Below are positions 36,873 through 46,374 of a stretch of DNA of 64,000 bases, one piece after another (within the stretch, counting starts at the first letter, position 1; the number at the start of each line of letters is the position of its first letter). Below the pieces are notes generated by a model that did no database searches, was not told where the DNA came from, and was given only the letters and a program-made list of their open reading frames with translations. The stretch is from ZC4RG29 sp964521255. Lineage in GTDB: Bacteria; Bacteroidota; Bacteroidia; Cytophagales; Cyclobacteriaceae. A program made the position numbers and the translations under genes. The stretch is taken from the NCBI GenBank assembly GCA_964521255.1, contig CAZFRM010000011.1:1-64000 (forward strand). Direction: 5' to 3'.

Positions 36873-37275
36873 AGCCGACTTTTATTATTCGATTTAATCA
36901 ATGTGGGGTTGGTTCTAATCGAATAACAGGACCAGGCAACTGCTTCACAACTCCAGCTAATAAGATCTACCTTATTGCAAATACCTTAACAAATATAAGC
37001 TACAGGGTAAGCAGAAGTGAATGGTTGTAAGAAAACGGGCATGATTGTAAAATTTTCAATGGAAGCATTGTACATTCTTTCCCAACAGTTGTTCGGACAA
37101 AGATCCGGTAGATATTTATATCTATTAAAATCCAGGAATTTGAATTCAGCGTATCAGACCTTTTCAGGGTTTTATAGCAGTACTCAGTGTTTATACGGTG
37201 GGGAATGGGATGTTATATATGCTACGTTATTTTCAATCCTTCAAATTAGATAACTTGCTTCATTGAAATTTCACT
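36873..37275. other. Gene-free stretch before the sirtuin gene
   Basis: About 400 AT-rich bases between two divergent genes. A 78-codon frame exists on the plus strand (37017-37253), but its composition is unlike a protein, so I do not call it. Promoters for both neighbours should be here; none was recognised. Confidence 0.4.
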
Positions 37276-37965
37276 ATGAAAAAGTTGGTTGTACTTACAG
37301 GCGCGGGTGTCAGTGCAGAGAGCGGTATTCCGACATTTCGTGATTCCGATGGTTTATGGGAAGGTTATGATGTAATGGAAGTGGCAACACCAGAAGGATG
37401 GCAGAAGAACCCTGCCCTTGTTTTAGATTTCTATAATCAACGTCGTAAGCGCGCCCTTGAGGTAAAACCCAACCGCGGTCATGAGATTCTTAAAGAACTG
37501 GAGGATCATTTTGAAGTTACCATCATTACACAAAATGTTGACAACCTGCACGAGCGATCAGGCTCAAAGAATGTGATTCACCTGCACGGAAGTTTATTTG
37601 AATCGCGAAGCACAATAGATGAAAACCTGGTGTATCCCATAAAAGGATGGGAACTGAAAATGGGTGACCTGTGTGAAAGGGGATCTCAACTTCGTCCAAA
37701 CATTGTGTGGTTTGGTGAGATGGTACCGATGATTGAGGTGGCGGCTACCTTTGCTTCACAAGCTGATATTTTTCTTGTCGTTGGCACTTCGATGTTGGTT
37801 TATCCGGCAGCGGGGTTGATCAATTATGTGGGGTATGATGTTCCTAAGTTTGTTGTCGATCCCAAGCTTCCCGATATTGGTCATATTCCTTTACTTACCA
37901 TGTATGCTGAGAAAGCCAGTAGCGGGATGGAAAAAGTGAGAAAGGAATTAATAGAAATGATATGA
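37276..37965 (+). CDS. cobB: Class III sirtuin, NAD-dependent protein deacylase
   Basis: A 229-residue Sir2 protein. Rossmann motif GAGVSAESGIPTFRDSDGLW starts near residue 9; ITQNVDNLHERSG and catalytic His in HLHGS follow. FYNQRRKRA carries the Tyr-x-x-Arg pair that in CobB/SIRT5-type enzymes binds succinyl or malonyl lysine. The zinc tetracysteine of CobB is absent: the corresponding stretch, GDLCERGSQLRPNIVWFGE, keeps one Cys. This zinc-less form is, as far as I know, common in Bacteroidota sirtuins. It uses NAD to remove acyl groups from lysines. Probably monocistronic. Confidence 0.9.
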   Translation: MKKLVVLTGAGVSAESGIPTFRDSDGLWEGYDVMEVATPEGWQKNPALVLDFYNQRRKRALEVKPNRGHEILKELEDHFEVTIITQNVDNLHERSGSKNVIHLHGSLFESRSTIDENLVYPIKGWELKMGDLCERGSQLRPNIVWFGEMVPMIEVAATFASQADIFLVVGTSMLVYPAAGLINYVGYDVPKFVVDPKLPDIGHIPLLTMYAEKASSGMEKVRKELIEMI

Positions 37966-37977
37966 ACTACCGGGACT

Positions 37978-38090
37978 TGCTTTCACGCAAAGTGCGCTAA
38001 GATTTTTCGCAAAGGCCGCAAAAGTCATTCTGCTCTTAAATTCTTTGTGTTTTCCTTTGTGTGTTAACTTCTCGGGCTTTGCGTGAACGT
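37978..38090. repeat. Intergenic inverted repeat TTCACGCAAAG / CTTTGCGTGAA
   Basis: ttcacgcaaag near 37980 and ctttgcgtgaa near 38077 are inverted copies, with cgcaaaggccgcaaaag between. They lie between converging genes; the right copy is read as the last codons of the MarR gene. Possible terminator. Confidence 0.5.
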
Positions 38091-38534
38091 ACCTCTTGCT
38101 TTATCCAGTAAATCACTTAGTCCCAGCGCCTCTTCTTCATTAAGATTCAAAACATGATCGAGCGTTTTTTGCTCTTTGTTCACCATATCCAGGAGTTTTA
38201 TCCCTTCTTCGGAAATAAAAATATCGGTGGCACGTTTATCGGATTCACAACCTTTTTTTGTAATGAGATTTTTCTTTTCCAGGCGATTAAGCAACCTTGA
38301 CACATCTGAGTTTCTGTCCAGCATTCTCTGTTTTATTTCCGTCGCTGAAATGCTTTGTGGATGCTGACCTTTTAAAATCCTGAGGATGTTAAATTGCTGG
38401 CCGGTTATTCCGTAGTCGGTGAGGAATTTTTGATGCTGACCTTCCAGCCAATGGGCGGTGTAGATGAGATTCACTACCGCCTTGTGATATGGAGTTTGAA
38501 ATTTATTCTGCTTGATCTCTTCTTCTATCTTCAT
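38064..38534 (-). CDS. MarR family transcriptional regulator
   Basis: A 156-residue winged-helix repressor. The start is taken at 38534 (MKIEEEIKQNK); the longer frame adds a hydrophobic stretch unlike the family. The winged helix runs about residues 45-110 (GITGQQFNILRILKG, RNSDVSRLLNRLEKKNLI, DKRATDIFISEEG). Its neighbour on the same strand, 97 bases upstream, encodes a YceI protein, and MarR-YceI pairs are frequent, suggesting regulation of YceI. The last few codons run into an intergenic inverted repeat. Confidence 0.85.
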   Translation of the reverse strand: MKIEEEIKQNKFQTPYHKAVVNLIYTAHWLEGQHQKFLTDYGITGQQFNILRILKGQHPQSISATEIKQRMLDRNSDVSRLLNRLEKKNLITKKGCESDKRATDIFISEEGIKLLDMVNKEQKTLDHVLNLNEEEALGLSDLLDKARGTFTQSPRS

Positions 38535-38631
38535 GAATGATCTTAAACAGAGTGAAAAACCTAACAACATTCCGAATAGAAAATCATCGGTAAATCTAAA
38601 TATGTATTTACCGATGATTTTAAGAAAAGAA

Positions 38632-39204
38632 TCAAGCCTTATTTAACTCGATCTTTGCAATAAGCTCAACATCATTAGCTACCACAAGTTCTCCACCGCC
38701 CAAAGCTGCGCTGAATTTCAAACCGTAGTCCTGGCGGTTAATTTTGCCGCTTACTTTGAAACCTGCTTTCACACCTCTGCCAGTATCAATAGAACCGTTG
38801 TATGCTACATCAAAAGTTACGGGTTTCGTTACATCACGAATAGTAAGATCGCCTTTGAGTTTATAACCGTTTCCTTCTTTTACTATTTTACCTTTGAACT
38901 TTAATTCAGGAAATTTTTCTGCGTTGAAGAAATCATCAGACATAAGGTGACCATCTCTTTTTTCATTGTCTGTGTCGACAGAGGCGGTCTTTGCTGTAAA
39001 GGTTACATCAGCGCCGTTGAAGTCATCTGATTTAGCGCTTACTGTTCCATCGAAGTCGTTGAATTTTCCTTCCACTTCTGCAACAGCCATGTGTACAACG
39101 TTAAAGCCAATTTTTGAATGAGGCTTATCAATCGTCCAGGAGGTTTGGGCAAATACGCTTCCAGAAATAAGAAGCGCGATTAAAAGAGCATTTAGTTTTT
39201 TCAT
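38632..39204 (-). CDS. YceI family periplasmic lipid-binding protein
   Basis: A 190-residue protein with signal peptide ending FAQ. The lipocalin-like YceI barrel opens TSWTIDKPHSKIGFNVVHM and carries LKGDLTIRDVTKPVTFDV and KINRQDYGLKF. YceI proteins bind isoprenoid-type lipids in the periplasm. Full length for the family. Located upstream of the MarR gene on the same strand. Confidence 0.92.
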   Translation of the reverse strand: MKKLNALLIALLISGSVFAQTSWTIDKPHSKIGFNVVHMAVAEVEGKFNDFDGTVSAKSDDFNGADVTFTAKTASVDTDNEKRDGHLMSDDFFNAEKFPELKFKGKIVKEGNGYKLKGDLTIRDVTKPVTFDVAYNGSIDTGRGVKAGFKVSGKINRQDYGLKFSAALGGGELVVANDVELIAKIELNKA

Positions 39205-39407
39205 GATTTGTTTTTGGATTATTTCAATACAAGGTTAACACAAAGATCAAGTTATCTGTTTAAACATATAAATATTTTATTGTAACTATCTGGATATCAA
39301 CAATAAAGTTTTTAGTTTTTAGCTTTTCGCGTGCCTCTCATGATACACTTTACGAAAGCTTTGTTGAAGAGCCTTCCCTTCAACGGAGAACTAAGAATGG
39401 ATTGGCG

Positions 39408-40121
39408 CTAGAAGTTAATATAAAAATCTTGTGTAAGCGAACGATACCCCGCAGAGATGGCATTACTTTCTTTATAAAGTAAAATTTCAGATTCATGAAC
39501 AGCGATTTCTTCTTTGGAAAATTCCAGGAGCAGGCGTTCAATGGCTTTGGTAGCACGTGTTCGGAATGCGACCTTTCTATTACAATGAAGTCCTCGTTTG
39601 CTGGCAAGGGAAATAAATTCCTCACCTTCCGTGAAGGGAAGAATCAGGTTTAATTTTCCTGATGGTTTTAGATGTTTTACGGATGAAGCCAGCAGTTCGT
39701 CAAAGGATAAAGTTAACGTATGCCTTACGCTTTTTCTTTTTACATCAGGCGGCTCCAGGCTATTTGAGAAGTAAGGCGGGTTGCTTACGATGCAATCATA
39801 CTGAAACGGTGAATTAAAATTTTGAAAGCTTTCATGATGCGCATTGATCTTATCTTTCCAGCGCGATGCAAGAAAGTTTTCTTTGGCCTGGATAAAATCA
39901 TCAACTGAATTGTCGAGGGCATCAATAATCACATCACTGGGTGTGCGTTGCGCAAGCATAAGAGCGATAACGCCGGAGCCTGTACCTACATCCAATATTC
40001 GTTTCGCTCCGTTTACATTTACCCAGGCACCAAGCAGCACACCATCAGTGCCAACCTTCATGGTACTGCGATCGTGGTGAACTGAAAACTCCTTGAACTG
40101 AAAAACTTTTTTGTTTCGCAC
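39408..40121 (-). CDS. trmN: tRNA1(Val) A37 N6-methyltransferase (TrmN6/YfiC type)
   Basis: A 237-residue SAM-dependent methyltransferase. N-terminal FQFKEFSVHHDRSTMKVGTD, SAM motif ILDVGTGSGVIALMLAQR (residues ~41-58), and the N6-adenine catalytic motif SNPPYF near 113-118 all match TrmN6/YfiC, which methylates A37 of tRNA-Val in gamma-proteobacteria. The C-terminal barrel-like extension is conserved in length. The substrate tRNA here is inferred from family. Promoter shared with the divergent gene at 40315. Confidence 0.88.
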   Translation of the reverse strand: MRNKKVFQFKEFSVHHDRSTMKVGTDGVLLGAWVNVNGAKRILDVGTGSGVIALMLAQRTPSDVIIDALDNSVDDFIQAKENFLASRWKDKINAHHESFQNFNSPFQYDCIVSNPPYFSNSLEPPDVKRKSVRHTLTLSFDELLASSVKHLKPSGKLNLILPFTEGEEFISLASKRGLHCNRKVAFRTRATKAIERLLLEFSKEEIAVHESEILLYKESNAISAGYRSLTQDFYINF

Positions 40122-40314
40122 AGCGCGAAATTTATTAATTCATAATTCAGATGGTAAGAAAAGAGTAATTATTTTTTACATTCCTTTTCGAAGGAAGTTC
40201 ACATTGCTTGTGCTGGACTAACTTCAAGCACCAGAAATCAATTGTTGATATGTTCAGAAAATTGATTAAAATTAGGAGCAGTTGGAATTTATATTTAAAC
40301 AACCTTCCACACTA

Positions 40315-41010
40315 ATGCCCCTCAATAAGAGTTTTTTATCAAAGAAAATTCACATCAATAAATTCAATTCCCTTCACCTATGGGGCGGAATTGTTGTGTG
40401 GCTTTTGCTGTCATTTTCGTTTTATACTTTCACTATTTTAATTATTGAAATCTGGCGTTTACCGATTTGGAATTCTGCAGGGGAAGAAATTGTAATTTTA
40501 TCCGGGGAAGAAAGAAATTTCTTTAGTTTCTTTTTTGCCTGCCTTTCATGTATTGTTAGCTGGGGTATTGTGGTTAGCCTGTTGTTTAAAGCTTCTTTGC
40601 AGTCAACGCGTTATTTGCGTTATAAAAGATTCGTAATCCTTAGCCAGCAAAATACGTTGTCCTGGTATTTTCTTTCTTGGTTCTCAAAATTGGCAATTTC
40701 CTTTGGGTTGTTTTACACAAGTATTTCACTGTATAAACATTTCAATCTTTTTTATGATTACAAATTCATTTTCATCGGTTCGTTAATTATTTTATTTCTT
40801 CATCAATGGATGGAAATTCGCTTAGTCTTTAAAAGAAATAGTTTGAAATGGATGTTGTTCGCTGCCTGTCTGATTGTTTCTATCTCATTTATTTTTTCAA
40901 GGATAAGAATAATTGATTATGAAAGATTGGATCAGTTGCTTATGAAAAAATTTGTGATCTATAATTACACCAATGATTTGCCGGGAGTTGTCAGCTCATT
41001 AAAAAAATAA
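40315..41010 (+). CDS. Integral membrane protein of unknown function
   Basis: 231 residues from the ATG at 40315 (the frame continues upstream only to a TTG). Five hydrophobic segments are visible, for example WGGIVVWLLLSFSFYTF, FFACLSCIVSWGIVVSLL and FIFIGSLIILFLHQW, separated by basic loops. It has no known motif. It precedes the ABC ATPase by about 100 bases with a small direct-repeat region between; membership in that operon is uncertain. Confidence 0.6.
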   Translation: MPLNKSFLSKKIHINKFNSLHLWGGIVVWLLLSFSFYTFTILIIEIWRLPIWNSAGEEIVILSGEERNFFSFFFACLSCIVSWGIVVSLLFKASLQSTRYLRYKRFVILSQQNTLSWYFLSWFSKLAISFGLFYTSISLYKHFNLFYDYKFIFIGSLIILFLHQWMEIRLVFKRNSLKWMLFAACLIVSISFIFSRIRIIDYERLDQLLMKKFVIYNYTNDLPGVVSSLKK

Positions 41011-41071
41011 AAATATGAATTTGTGGATATAGTTTGGATCTTTCAAGCTAACTACGAAAGGGGAGAATGTT

Positions 41072-41107
41072 TACCTTCGTACCTCGTACATCAAACCTCG
41101 TACCTTG
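41072..41107. repeat. Short direct repeats of cctcgtac type
   Basis: The unit (a)cctcgtac occurs three times, with one variant, just before the ABC ATPase start. Similar short-period intergenic runs lie at 43021-43055 and 43575-43610. No function is evident. Confidence 0.4.
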
Positions 41108-41108
41108 A

Positions 41109-41762
41109 ATGATTCAACTCGCAAACGTTTCTTATTCGTATAACACATCATCCGTCATTAGTTTTCCTGACCTCAAAGTTGAGCGGGGTGAGCATTGTTT
41201 GTTGTTGGGTGAGTCAGGAAGCGGAAAGACAACTTTGCTTCATCTTATCGGTGGAATATTAAGCGGTTACAATGGATCAATTCGATTGGATGATGTTGAA
41301 CTTTCATCTTTGTCAGAATCAGAACGTGATAAATTCCGTGGACAAAAGATCGGCTTTATTTTTCAACGCAATCATTTAATACAAGCGCTTTCTGTTGAGA
41401 AGAATCTTATGATGGCTCCTTACTTATCAGGATTACCAATTGAAAAACAAAACATACAATCACTCCTCGTTGATCTTGGGTTACATGACAAGCACGATAG
41501 AAGAGTTACCGAACTCAGCCAGGGCCAGGCCCAACGTGTAGCAATTGCCCGTGCTATTATGAATCATCCATCTCTTATTCTTGCCGATGAACCAACATCC
41601 TCATTAGATGATCAAAATTGTGACCGCGTCATTCACCTGTTGATGAATATGGCCGCAAAAAATAATTCGACATTGCTTGTAGCAACGCATGACCACCGGC
41701 TCAAATCTAAAATTGCAAGAACCATTCAGTTAACGGCCAGCCATAATACCCACCGCTCATGA
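41109..41762 (+). CDS. ABC transporter ATP-binding protein (LolD/MacB type)
   Basis: A 217-residue ATPase. Walker A GESGSGKTT near residue 37-45, Q-loop IFQRN, signature LSQGQAQRVAIARA, Walker B LILADEP, H-loop VATHDH. It resembles the LolD/MacB/FtsE group. The permease gene overlaps its end by 4 bases (ATGA). The pair plus the following small periplasmic protein form an operon. Confidence 0.92.
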   Translation: MIQLANVSYSYNTSSVISFPDLKVERGEHCLLLGESGSGKTTLLHLIGGILSGYNGSIRLDDVELSSLSESERDKFRGQKIGFIFQRNHLIQALSVEKNLMMAPYLSGLPIEKQNIQSLLVDLGLHDKHDRRVTELSQGQAQRVAIARAIMNHPSLILADEPTSSLDDQNCDRVIHLLMNMAAKNNSTLLVATHDHRLKSKIARTIQLTASHNTHRS

Positions 41763-43015
41763 ATATTTTTATTCTCGTCTGGAATCACCTTAAATCAAAG
41801 CCGCTGAATACAGCATTGAATATTGTATTGCTTTCACTAGGTATTGCTGTTATAACGGTGTTGCTATTGGTGAACAAACAACTGACAGCAAAGATCGAAC
41901 AAAATACAAAAGGCATTGACCTTGTAGTAGGAGCGAAAGGTAGTCCGCTTCAACTAATCCTTTGCAATATTTTTCAGGTTGATTATCCCACCGGTAATAT
42001 TAATCTGAAAGAAGCAGAAAGAATTGCAGGAGGGCGATTTGTAAAGAAAGCCATTCCTCTTGCATTGGGCGATAGCTATCAGGGATACAGAATTATCGGT
42101 ACAAACCATGCTTATGCTGAATTATATAAAGCTGAGCTGGCATCCGGTGATTGGTGGAAAGATGAACTTGACGTGACCATCGGAGCAACGGTGCATGATC
42201 TTACAAAACTAAATGTAGGTGATACTTTCGCAAGCGCCCACGGATTGATCTCAGGAGGACATGAACATGGAGAGCAAAAATTTATTGTGAAGGGCATTCT
42301 CAAAAAAAACAATACTGTCGTAGACAATCTTATTTTAACCGGCGTTGAAAGCATCTGGAAAGTGCATGAAGTGCACAGTGAAGAAGATCATGATAAAATT
42401 TCGGAAACGGAACTCGATTCAACACAAGTACGATCGTCTATGATTCCTTCCGTATTCCTGTCGGATACGACAAAGGAAATTACTTCCATGCTCATTCAAT
42501 ACCGATCGCCAATGGCGGCCATTCAATTGCCTCGCATTATCAATGGTCAGACCAACATGCAAGCTGCATCACCCGCTTTTGAAACGGCAAGGTTATTTTC
42601 TATCCTCGGTGTTGGTGTAGATGTATTGATGGCATTCGCCTATGTGCTGGTAGCCATTTCTGCTTTGAGTATTTTCATTGCATTATACAATTCATTAAAA
42701 GAGCGACGCTATGACCTGGCCATCATGCGATCCATGGGCGCATCGCGATTAAAAATTCTTACCACTATTTTGATGGAAGGTTGTGTACTTACCTTGCTGG
42801 GAAGTATAATTGGACTTGCACTTGGCCACTGTGCTGTTTTTATTTTATCGGGATTAAATGAAATGCAAAAGGCTGGTATACATGGCTTTGTTTTCTATCC
42901 TGAAGAATGGATAATTTTGGGCGCAAGTTTGTTATTAGGTTTATTCTGTGCGTTGATCCCTTCGGTGCAGGCGTACAGGACGGATATATCAAGAGTGTTG
43001 GCGGGGGAGAAGTAA
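41759..43015 (+). CDS. ABC transporter permease (MacB/FtsX type) with His-rich loop
   Basis: A 418-residue permease with one N-terminal membrane helix, a large periplasmic MacB_PCD-like domain, and three C-terminal helices with the FtsX motif RRYDLAIMRSMGASRLKILT. Odd feature: the periplasmic part has His/Glu-rich stretches (GGHEHGEQK near residue 165, VHEVHSEEDHDK near 205) that suggest divalent metal binding. Such His-rich permeases with a small DUF3299-like partner occur in zinc-related operons of gamma-proteobacteria; a metal link here is inference. Confidence 0.85.
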   Translation: MNIFILVWNHLKSKPLNTALNIVLLSLGIAVITVLLLVNKQLTAKIEQNTKGIDLVVGAKGSPLQLILCNIFQVDYPTGNINLKEAERIAGGRFVKKAIPLALGDSYQGYRIIGTNHAYAELYKAELASGDWWKDELDVTIGATVHDLTKLNVGDTFASAHGLISGGHEHGEQKFIVKGILKKNNTVVDNLILTGVESIWKVHEVHSEEDHDKISETELDSTQVRSSMIPSVFLSDTTKEITSMLIQYRSPMAAIQLPRIINGQTNMQAASPAFETARLFSILGVGVDVLMAFAYVLVAISALSIFIALYNSLKERRYDLAIMRSMGASRLKILTTILMEGCVLTLLGSIIGLALGHCAVFILSGLNEMQKAGIHGFVFYPEEWIILGASLLLGLFCALIPSVQAYRTDISRVLAGEK

Positions 43016-43056
43016 ATAGAAGAATAGTTGAATATTGGATGATTGAATAGTTTAAT

Positions 43057-43512
43057 ATGAATTACAGGAAGAAGTTGGTGTGCCTTTCGATACTTGGGTT
43101 GATCTCATTTTCACTAATGGGGCAATCGAAGACAGATGCGTGGATGATGTTTGCAAAAACAAAGTTTGAGCCGAAGTATTTTGAGAAACTTGGTGAATAT
43201 ATCTTTTATCCAAATTTTACCGCGGAGTTGAAGGGATTAGAGGGAAAGGAAATTACTGTGGAAGGTTACTTTGTTCCCTTTGCTCCGGAGAATGGCGATT
43301 ATGTTATCCTGTCAAAATACCCCATGAGCCAATGCTACTTCTGTGGCGGAGGCGGCCCGGAATCAATTACCGAGGTTTATTTCTCCAAAGGAGCAAAGCC
43401 CTTCAAAGTAGATGACCTGGTAACCGTAAAAGGCAAACTCAAACTTAACGCCGATGACCCCGATCACTTGAATTTTATTGTCAAAGAAGCCGTCGTCTTA
43501 TCGGTTAAGTGA
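43057..43512 (+). CDS. Periplasmic OB-fold-like protein (DUF3299-like)
   Basis: A 151-residue protein, signal peptide ending LMGQ. The mature beta-rich protein has GKEITVEGYFVPF, then CYFCGGGGPES (two Cys, four Gly) and VTVKGKLKLN. This is the layout of small OB-fold DUF3299-like proteins that follow MacB-type ABC operons. The two cysteines could bind metal or form a redox pair. It starts 41 bases after the permease. Function unknown. Confidence 0.6.
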   Translation: MNYRKKLVCLSILGLISFSLMGQSKTDAWMMFAKTKFEPKYFEKLGEYIFYPNFTAELKGLEGKEITVEGYFVPFAPENGDYVILSKYPMSQCYFCGGGGPESITEVYFSKGAKPFKVDDLVTVKGKLKLNADDPDHLNFIVKEAVVLSVK

Positions 43513-43697
43513 TTGTGAAGCAATTATTATCTACATACAAATACTTTGCTCTCCGCTTTAAGCTTTTGCTTTCGGACTTTCCGTCTTCCCGACTTTCGGA
43601 CTTCTCTCCACTCATCAACTTTTATTGGATTACAATCTTTGTACTTGTTAACTTGTTAAAGCTGTAAACATTTCGTTTAACAAGAACAATTCAGGTC

Positions 43698-44168
43698 ATG
43701 GCAAAATACTCGCTTAACGTCAATGGCAAAACCGTTCAGGTTGATGTTGCCCCGGATACTCCTTTACTTTGGGTGTTGCGTGATTCACTCGGACTGGTAG
43801 GAACCAAGTTTGGTTGTGGCATAGCGCAATGTGGCGCCTGTACAGTTCATATGAATGACGCCGCAATCCGCTCGTGCAACGTTCCGGTTTCTGCTATTAA
43901 AGAAAATAAAATTGTTACCATTGAAGGGCTATCACAAAATGGAGATCACCCGCTTCAACTTGCCTGGGATGAAGTAGATGTTGCTCAATGCGGATATTGC
44001 CAGGGCGGACAGATCATGACGGCTGCAGCGCTGCTTAAGCGAAAACCCAAACCTTCTGATAGTGAAATTGACACAGCGATGGCAGGGAACATTTGCCGGT
44101 GCGGTACATATAAAAGAATTCACGAGGCAATTCATGTAGCGGCTAAAAAGAAAGGAGGTAAATCATGA
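43698..44168 (+). CDS. 2Fe-2S subunit of a molybdenum hydroxylase (IorA type)
   Basis: A 156-residue small subunit of the xanthine oxidase superfamily. The N-terminal plant-type ferredoxin domain has FGCGIAQCGACTVH (about residues 38-51) and a further Cys (SCNV). The second [2Fe-2S] domain has QCGYCQGGQIM and GNICRCGTYKRI. It passes electrons from the molybdenum subunit, whose gene overlaps by 4 bases (ATGA). It belongs to the isoquinoline 1-oxidoreductase/aldehyde oxidoreductase branch, which uses cytochrome acceptors rather than FAD; no FAD subunit is present. Confidence 0.92.
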   Translation: MAKYSLNVNGKTVQVDVAPDTPLLWVLRDSLGLVGTKFGCGIAQCGACTVHMNDAAIRSCNVPVSAIKENKIVTIEGLSQNGDHPLQLAWDEVDVAQCGYCQGGQIMTAAALLKRKPKPSDSEIDTAMAGNICRCGTYKRIHEAIHVAAKKKGGKS

Positions 44169-46288
44169 CAGCAACAGCGTTATCGAGAAGATCTTTTCTT
44201 AAGGTAAGCGCCCTGGCAGGCGGAGGTTTTATGATTGCGTTTAATTCATTAGGCAAAGCAGCAGCAGAATTATTTACGGATGCGGCTGGCCCACAACTTA
44301 ATGCGTTTATAAAAATTGGTACAGATGGAATAATCTCCATTATGGCGCCAAACCCGGAAATCGGGCAGGGAGTAAAAACATCATTACCCATGTTAGTTGC
44401 CGAAGAACTGGATGTGGATTGGAGTTCTATCAAAGTTGAGCAGGTAGGGTTAGCGTTAGATAAATATACCAGGCAGGTTGCCGGTGGCAGCGGATCCATT
44501 CGAAGCAGTTGGAAAAGTTTCCGTGAAGCGGGAGCCGCAGCAAGGCAAATGTTTATTGAAGCGGCATCAAAAAAATGGAATGTAAACAGAGACGAACTTA
44601 TTACGGAGAACGGATATGTAATCCATAAAAGCTCAAATAAAAAAGCAAGCTATGCTGAACTGGCAGGAGATGCTGCAACACTTTCACCACCTACAGAGAT
44701 AAAATTAAAAGACCCTAAGGATTTCAAAATAATCGGTACAAGAGTTAGAAATGTTGATACTAAAAACATTGTCACCGGTAAACCTTTGTTTGGCATTGAT
44801 ACCAAGAGAGAAGGCATGTTGTATGCCATGGTAGCACGACCTCCCGCATTCGGAAAGAAATTAAAATCAGTTGATGATACTGCAGCACGTTCCATGCCCG
44901 GTGTTAAAAATGTTGTCACCTATGATAACAGTGTGGCTGTGCTGGCAACATCCACATGGGAAGCAAAGAAGGGAAGAGATGCTTTAAAAATTGAATGGGA
45001 GGATGAGCAGGAATTGGAAAGCACTGACGGTCACAAGGCAGCTATGCTGAAACTGATTCAGGAGAAACATGAAACGCCCAGGCGAAATGACGGAGATGTT
45101 GAAAAAGCATTTACTGAAGCAAAGAAAGTTCTGGAGATAACTTTTGAAGCTCCTTTCCTTGCGCATGCAACATTGGAGCCTATGAATTTCTTTGCTCACT
45201 ACACCGATGATCATCTTGAGCTCTATGGACCAACACAAGTTCCTGAACGTACGCTCAATTTTGTTTCTGAAAAAATGGGTATTGCCAAAGAGAAGATCAG
45301 TGTTGGGCTGACAAGAATGGGAGGAGGGTTTGGTCGCAGACTTCAGTCCGACTATGCGCTTGAAGCCGCTATGATCTCTAAACTATCAAAAGTTCCGGTC
45401 CAGGTTATATGGACACGTGAAGATGATATGCAGGGAGGTTTCTACAGACCTACAGCGTTGTACCGGTACCGCGCCTCGATTGATAATAACAATGAACTCT
45501 CCGGATGGTACCTTATTGCAGCAGCTGTAAATTCAGCTAATGTATCGCGGGAAAATAATTTTCCTGCCGGCGCAATTCCGAATTACCGGGTAGATAGTCA
45601 TAAGATAGACTCTGCTATTTCAACGGGACCGTGGCGTGCGCCTAATCATAACTTTCTTGCGTTTGCAGAAGAAAGTTTTATCGATGAGATCGCTGTCGAG
45701 TTGAAAAAAGATCCCGTTGCATTTCGACTTGAATTACTTGATCGTGCAAAGAGTAATCCTTCGGGAGAAATATCGTATGATGTGGAACGATTTAAAAACG
45801 TGATCAAACTCGCTGCAGAAATGGGAGGCTGGGGAAAGAAAAGTGAGAACGGTATATACAAAGGTTTTGGCGCACATTTTTCATTCGGATCTTATGTTGC
45901 CCAGGTAGCTGATGTTTCCATACAGGGTGGAAAAGTGAAAGTTCATAAAGTGTATTGTGCTGTTGATTGTGGTCGTGTTGTAAACTTTAGCGGAGCTGAA
46001 AACCAGGTTGAGGGTGGAATTGTTGATGGGCTCGGTCATTTGCTATATGGTGAATTGTCTTTTGAAAAGGGAACGGTTGTTCAAAAGAATTTCAATACAT
46101 ACAAACTGATTCGCATGCCGGACACACCCCAGATAGAAGCGAAGTTTGTTTCCAGTGAAATCGATCCGACCGGACTTGGCGAACCTACCTTACCACCTAT
46201 TGGCGCAGCAGTGTGCAATGCAATTTACAAAGCCACCGGTCAGCGTGTAAAGAGACTACCGCTTTCATTGATGCAGTTCTCGTCGTGA
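44165..46288 (+). CDS. Molybdopterin-binding hydroxylase subunit (IorB type), Tat-exported
   Basis: A 707-residue large subunit. It starts with a twin-arginine signal, SRRSFLKVSALAGGGFM, so the complex should be exported folded. Cofactor motifs: GQGVKTSLPM, GGGFGRRLQSDYALEAA, and the C-terminal GLGEPTLPPIGAAV with the active-site Glu. It resembles isoquinoline 1-oxidoreductase beta subunits and periplasmic aldehyde dehydrogenases; the substrate is not deducible. It is the last chromosomal-type gene before the Rhs island. Confidence 0.92.
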   Translation: MTATALSRRSFLKVSALAGGGFMIAFNSLGKAAAELFTDAAGPQLNAFIKIGTDGIISIMAPNPEIGQGVKTSLPMLVAEELDVDWSSIKVEQVGLALDKYTRQVAGGSGSIRSSWKSFREAGAAARQMFIEAASKKWNVNRDELITENGYVIHKSSNKKASYAELAGDAATLSPPTEIKLKDPKDFKIIGTRVRNVDTKNIVTGKPLFGIDTKREGMLYAMVARPPAFGKKLKSVDDTAARSMPGVKNVVTYDNSVAVLATSTWEAKKGRDALKIEWEDEQELESTDGHKAAMLKLIQEKHETPRRNDGDVEKAFTEAKKVLEITFEAPFLAHATLEPMNFFAHYTDDHLELYGPTQVPERTLNFVSEKMGIAKEKISVGLTRMGGGFGRRLQSDYALEAAMISKLSKVPVQVIWTREDDMQGGFYRPTALYRYRASIDNNNELSGWYLIAAAVNSANVSRENNFPAGAIPNYRVDSHKIDSAISTGPWRAPNHNFLAFAEESFIDEIAVELKKDPVAFRLELLDRAKSNPSGEISYDVERFKNVIKLAAEMGGWGKKSENGIYKGFGAHFSFGSYVAQVADVSIQGGKVKVHKVYCAVDCGRVVNFSGAENQVEGGIVDGLGHLLYGELSFEKGTVVQKNFNTYKLIRMPDTPQIEAKFVSSEIDPTGLGEPTLPPIGAAVCNAIYKATGQRVKRLPLSLMQFSS

Positions 46289-46313
46289 GAATGGAGTGAA
46301 TGAGTAGGTGAGT

Positions 46314-46371
46314 GAATAATGAAAGAATTTGCTTTTAGATTAAGGGGCTTTCCGGCTTTAGGTTTACTTTA
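46314..46371. repeat. Left edge repeat of the Rhs island
   Basis: This 58-base stretch is about 80% identical by eye to 61259-61318, in the same orientation. The best part is gctttccggctttaggttt against gctttccggcttcaagttt. At the right edge these bases are the end of the DUF4349 gene; here the minus strand still reads KVNLKPES then PLI and stop. It looks like an old duplication at an insertion site. Confidence 0.55.
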
Positions 46372-46374
46372 TAA

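Noticed and set aside
37017..37253. 78-codon plus-strand frame before the sirtuin gene
   Set aside because: Composition is rich in Ser, Tyr, Leu and Cys without domain or signal, and there is no supporting context; likely a chance frame in AT-rich sequence.
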